NCBI GenBank assembly: GCA_026120035.1
Contig: JALRME010000034.1
Coordinates: 310,001 to 374,000, forward strand
Length of the DNA stretch: 64,000 nucleotides
DNA from: Coleophoma eucalyptorum
Lineage: Eukaryota > Ascomycota > Leotiomycetes > Helotiales > Dermateaceae
Direction of reading: 5' to 3'
Part shown: one piece after another, positions 63,617 to 64,000 of the stretch
Numbering within the stretch: the first letter of the stretch is position 1
Layout of the letters: each line of letters opens with the position of its first letter
Program-made: the position numbers and the translations under genes
The notes under the pieces: model-generated
What the model was told of the DNA's origin: nothing
Seen by the model: the letters and a program-made list of their open reading frames with translations, nothing else
Databases searched by the model: none

Positions 63617-64000
63617 TTCCTAATACGGTTAGAACCGCTGCTCACATCGGCGCTGTGAATTGTACCGTTGGGTACGTTGGTCTCCCCTAGACGCCCTGCC
63701 ATGCCTGCTGGCAACTGCTGGCAGCTGGTTACTATCAAAGACGCGTCACCCACTATTCTACTCTGTAGGTGCCGTTTTATTGCCATACAGAACCATCATA
63801 GTACGACTTATCCCCGGAGTTTCACGCGCCATGTTGTCTAAACGCCGCCTTCGCCGAAAATGATTCTGCATACAATCGCATTAAACGCCGATAATGGATT
63901 CTGAAGCCGTCTTATGATATCACTTTCCGGCCTCTAGTTGATCTTAAAAGTTGTGACATATATCCATTTGATGCCGCTCTGCTTTCTCAAACATTCTCTC
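63617..64000. other. window end, upstream of the regulator gene
   Basis: No coding exon could be supported. A short frame at 63660-63863 (+) has no features. Confidence 0.4.

Overview
The window comes from a filamentous ascomycete (Pezizomycotina). Nearly every gene is broken by short GT-AG introns (about 45-130 nt). Several families are typical of these fungi: a HET domain, a Zn(2)-Cys(6) regulator, DHA1 and allantoate-permease-type MFS carriers, secreted GMC and BBE flavo-oxidases, and a WSC domain. A Leotiomycete-like source is a guess. Gene density is low, with long AT-rich spacers, one MITE and one assembly gap (98 N). I rebuilt exon structures by hand by requiring reading-frame phase and family continuity across each junction; no transcript data were used.

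Layout. 1-1.2 kb: 3' end of a HET-domain incompatibility gene. 1.8-3.8 kb (-): DHA1 MFS carrier. 5.0-5.3 kb (-): small secreted protein. 7.8-9.7 kb: secreted BBE-type FAD oxidase. 11.0-12.5 kb: monocarboxylate-type MFS. 12.9-13.4 kb (-): TXNDC17-like thioredoxin-fold protein.

13.8-21.9 kb is the most unusual part. An intronless P-loop NTPase fused to a formylglycine-generating-enzyme/C-type-lectin-like domain is followed by an intronless, bacterial-type family-5 ABC solute-binding protein without signal peptide. Next come a nine-exon allantoate/nicotinate-type MFS permease, divergent from the binding protein, and a secreted asparaginase-like protein with altered active-site motifs. Two genes look bacterial in origin and two look like nitrogen or amide scavenging functions.

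23.1-23.8 kb: a 628-bp MITE with TA duplication. 25.1-26.8 kb: a second allantoate-permease-family MFS. 26.8-32.3 kb: a gene-poor stretch. 32.3-38.2 kb: a very large secreted collagen-like protein with about 314 Gly-X-Y triplets and a C-terminal WSC domain, interrupted by the assembly gap.

39.5-55.8 kb is rich in enzymes: GMC oxidoreductase (with a GC-AG intron), fatty-acid-hydroxylase/SDR fusion, Zn2Cys6 regulator, GFO/IDH/MocA dehydrogenase, ThuA-like protein, HSL-type alpha/beta hydrolase and DHA1 exporter. Apart from the GMC gene all are on the minus strand. It looks like a catabolic or tailoring neighbourhood but has no PKS, NRPS or terpene backbone gene. The dehydrogenase + ThuA pair resembles bacterial thuAB.

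57.2-57.8 kb (-): a tentative unknown two-exon gene. 60.6-61.9 kb: salicylate-hydroxylase-like FAD monooxygenase with a clear TATA box and long CA-rich leader. 62.7-63.6 kb (-): fungal transcription-factor regulatory domain without a visible DNA-binding domain. No tRNA, rRNA or CRISPR was seen.
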